This document shows positions 4,679-6,807 of a DNA stretch of 6,807 nt, in pieces (the first letter of the stretch is position 1; each line of letters starts with the position of its first letter). The position numbers and the translations under genes are program-made. The stretch spans positions 1 to 6,807 of the forward strand of contig JAGCGE010000025.1 in NCBI GenBank assembly GCA_017649745.1, read 5' to 3'. This DNA is from Clostridiales bacterium (lineage in GTDB: Bacteria > Bacillota_A > Clostridia > Saccharofermentanales > Saccharofermentanaceae). The notes under the pieces were generated by a model. The model was not told the origin of the DNA, did not search any database, and saw only the letters and a list, made by a program, of their open reading frames with translations.

Positions 4679-6807
4679 ATGAATCCATTCCATTCAAAGA
4701 AATGTATCAAGATCATTGCATCGTTCCTTGTTGTCCTGCTGTGTATAACAGGAATTCAGTTCGCTGATTTTAACAATGTAAAGGCTGATGATCTTGATTT
4801 TTCCAAGGCAGAACTTGTGGATAAAATTTATACGAACAGGATCTTGGGAGAAAGTGGCGGGCTTTTTGAATTTCATCCAAAGGAATCTTTTCAGCACAGA
4901 TTTGATCTGCAAGGACCATCAAAAGAATTAATCGGTAAGAAGAATGATCAGGTAATAGATATATATGATTCTTCTAAGAAACTAATTGCGTCTTCAGATA
5001 ACAGATCTTTATCTGTATATCTCGAAAAGGATCACACGTATTATGTTAAGGTCGAAGGAGAGACCAGAGGATATTTAATCTACTTTAGATATGATATTGA
5101 TGTTTCTGTATTGTATAGACCGTCAAATACTAGCAGCGGTGAATATAAAGAAAATACTAAAATCAGCACTACGAGTGTGGGAGGTTACTCTGGTGTATGG
5201 TTATCTTATGAAATTGTTAAAGGTAATGATGTAAAGATCAAAATTGACTTGGATAATCTACCTAATAGTGATAAATACACATATACCTGGTGTAAATATA
5301 TTAATGGTTCATTTAATCCTTTATCAATCAAGAATAAAGACTTGGAACTAGCAGGGTCGACAATCTCCGATTTTTACGCATGCAGGATAGAAAGTAATGA
5401 TGGTAAATTTTGTTTTGATTATGCCTTTTGTTTGAAAACAGTCCCTAATGTAACGTTTTCTGATGGGTCTGATCATGCTTGCACATTTAAGGCATTTAGA
5501 CCTGGTGAGACTCGTTTCATCGAGTACCCTGCAACTGTATGTGATGACTACACAGGGACACCTATATATTATCTGAAAGATATTTGTTCGAATAATTATC
5601 TGAGCGGAAATGACGGGCCAATTAGTGCGGTTCCTGAAGATTGGGCAGGTTCTCTATTCTCTTGTACACTTATTCATAGTGGATCGGGCAGAAAGGATCT
5701 TTGCTACGATATGTTCTACTTTGTCATTGGAGACGGTGACGGAGAAAAGATCGATGCAGATAAGAAAATTCATATAGATGCAGAAGTCGGAGAATACAAA
5801 TATGCGCAATTGATCTATTCGTTTAAACCTGAGTTTTCAGGTACATACAGATTTAAAACTTTTGACCGCCAGTATGGATTGCCTGTTGTTGCGATATTTG
5901 ATCAGGATCTTAACCTTATGGGTTTTGATAATAATGAAAACAATTTTTATAATATGTATTCTGAATATGATTATCCTGATCTTTCGGATCTGGATCTGAC
6001 AGTAAAACTGGATAGTAATAAGACGTACTATATTGCAATCCCGATGACTATGTCTAAACTTATCTGTGACTTTGAGATGTGCCTTGTGGAGAAAGATCCT
6101 AACCAGTCACAGAATACCGATCCGATCACAGATCCTGACATTGTACAAAGTAACGATGAGCTTTCTTTTGACGACTTTGTCGAGCGTCTTTATGTAGTTG
6201 CTCTTAACCGTCAGTCCGAAAAAGATGGTAAAGATTACTGGTGCAATTTGGTTGGTAACGGAACTCTTACAGGTGCGGACTGTGCTCGTTTCTTCCTTAC
6301 AAGTCCTGAGTTTAAGGGAAGAAACTTAAGCGATGAAGATTTCTTGAAAGTTCTCTATAAGACATTCTTCGATCGTGATGCAAAGGATGATCCGGACGGA
6401 TTCAATTTCTGGATGAATAGTCTCAAGACAGTAGGTAAAGATACTGTTGTAGAAGGATTCATCAATTCACCTGAGTGGTGCAACATCTGTGCTGACTATG
6501 GTGTAAAATCAGGTGCCCCGACTGCCAAGGCAACGAAGGCATCTAAGAATGCAACAGCATTCGCCACAAGACTTTATACTGAGTGTCTTGGTCGTGAACC
6601 TGAGGAAGGCGGACTAAAATACTGGAGCTTGGGACTTACTAACTGTGAACTGTCAGGATCTCAGGCTTCTCATGAGTTCTTCTACTGCCAAGAGTTCAAC
6701 GATCACAACTTCGATAACAAAGAACTTCTCACAAGAATGTACAGAACATTCATGGGCCGCGAACCTGATACAGACGGACTTAACTACTGGCTCAGTAACA
6801 TGAACAA
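4679..6807 (+). CDS. Secreted multidomain protein with PPC-like, Ig-like and DUF4214-type repeats, 3' end cut
   Basis: The frame is open for 709 codons to the right edge, so the C-terminus is missing. Residues 1-36 form a signal peptide: Lys-Lys near the N-terminus, a hydrophobic core at about 12-29 and a V-K-A cleavage site before Asp37. In order: a PPC-like beta domain (about 62-144, with DIYDSSKKLIASSDN and TYYVKV); an Ig-like domain (about 173-254, with the Trp204 and Tyr233-x-Cys235 pattern); a cysteine-rich unassigned stretch (about 255-370); a second PPC-like domain (about 373-472, ending TYYIAIP and a final strand); an Asp/Gln/Asn/Pro linker (473-494); and four DUF4214-type units of the form RLY-x5-GREPD-GLxYW, with their Trp at 521, 578, 649 and 704. 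The family's function is not established; DUF4214 repeats occur in exported and surface proteins. No enzyme motif is seen, so a surface, adhesion or matrix role is inference. The ribosome site at 4663-4668 selects ATG 4679 over ATG 4670. Codon use is AT-richer in the middle than in the repeats. Confidence 0.88.
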   Translation, partial: MNPFHSKKCIKIIASFLVVLLCITGIQFADFNNVKADDLDFSKAELVDKIYTNRILGESGGLFEFHPKESFQHRFDLQGPSKELIGKKNDQVIDIYDSSKKLIASSDNRSLSVYLEKDHTYYVKVEGETRGYLIYFRYDIDVSVLYRPSNTSSGEYKENTKISTTSVGGYSGVWLSYEIVKGNDVKIKIDLDNLPNSDKYTYTWCKYINGSFNPLSIKNKDLELAGSTISDFYACRIESNDGKFCFDYAFCLKTVPNVTFSDGSDHACTFKAFRPGETRFIEYPATVCDDYTGTPIYYLKDICSNNYLSGNDGPISAVPEDWAGSLFSCTLIHSGSGRKDLCYDMFYFVIGDGDGEKIDADKKIHIDAEVGEYKYAQLIYSFKPEFSGTYRFKTFDRQYGLPVVAIFDQDLNLMGFDNNENNFYNMYSEYDYPDLSDLDLTVKLDSNKTYYIAIPMTMSKLICDFEMCLVEKDPNQSQNTDPITDPDIVQSNDELSFDDFVERLYVVALNRQSEKDGKDYWCNLVGNGTLTGADCARFFLTSPEFKGRNLSDEDFLKVLYKTFFDRDAKDDPDGFNFWMNSLKTVGKDTVVEGFINSPEWCNICADYGVKSGAPTAKATKASKNATAFATRLYTECLGREPEEGGLKYWSLGLTNCELSGSQASHEFFYCQEFNDHNFDNKELLTRMYRTFMGREPDTDGLNYWLSNMN

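Noticed and set aside
5723..5764. EF-hand or dockerin-like calcium loop around GDGDGEKIDAD in the exported protein
   Set aside because: The spacing of acidic residues does not fit the DxDxDG-loop pattern and there is no paired second repeat.
1..6807. CRISPR, tRNA, rRNA, insertion sequence or phage elements
   Set aside because: No regularly spaced DNA repeats, cloverleaf-like sequences, transposase motifs or flanking inverted repeats with target duplications were seen on either strand.

Overview
The window looks like chromosomal DNA from a low-to-moderate-GC anaerobic Firmicute of class Clostridia. The evidence is the pta-ackA acetate pair, strong AGGAGG-type ribosome binding sites, a TmcAL/YlbM-type tRNA-modification gene close by, and a large exported protein ending in DUF4214-type repeats. 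The genus cannot be fixed from the sequence alone.

Layout: (1) 1-252, minus strand, holds the first 84 codons of tmcAL (ylbM), cut by the left edge. (2) 253-316 is a short divergent promoter region with two face-to-face TATAAT boxes. (3) 317-2222 holds two co-directional, closely spaced genes. One encodes a single-pass membrane-anchored protein with a probable GH8-like alpha/alpha-toroid exterior, and the other a four-helix membrane protein; neither has an assigned function. (4) 2223-2344 carries a clear sigma-A promoter (TTGAAA-17 bp-TATACT) and a small GC-only hairpin in the leader. (5) 2345-4557 is the pta-ackA operon (phosphotransacetylase, acetate kinase). Both genes are intact, have all expected catalytic residues and show highly biased codon use. 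(6) 4581-4616 is a strong intrinsic terminator. (7) 4679-6807 is the 5' part of a large secreted-protein gene that runs off the right edge. Its architecture is signal peptide, PPC-like domain, Ig-like domain, cysteine-rich middle, second PPC-like domain, acidic linker, then four DUF4214-type repeat units. It was found by reading the frame directly, because the frame has no stop inside the window.

How they fit together: Pta and AckA turn acetyl-CoA into acetate and ATP, the main energy-yielding fermentation step. TmcAL uses free acetate and ATP to make ac4C34 on elongator tRNA-Met, so its closeness to the acetate operon makes metabolic sense. The two membrane genes sit between these functions and the exported gene lies downstream, suggesting a core metabolic block flanked by cell-envelope genes. 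There are no RNA genes, CRISPR arrays, insertion sequences or phage genes that I can support. The least explained parts are the 317-2222 membrane pair and the mosaic, cysteine-rich exported protein.
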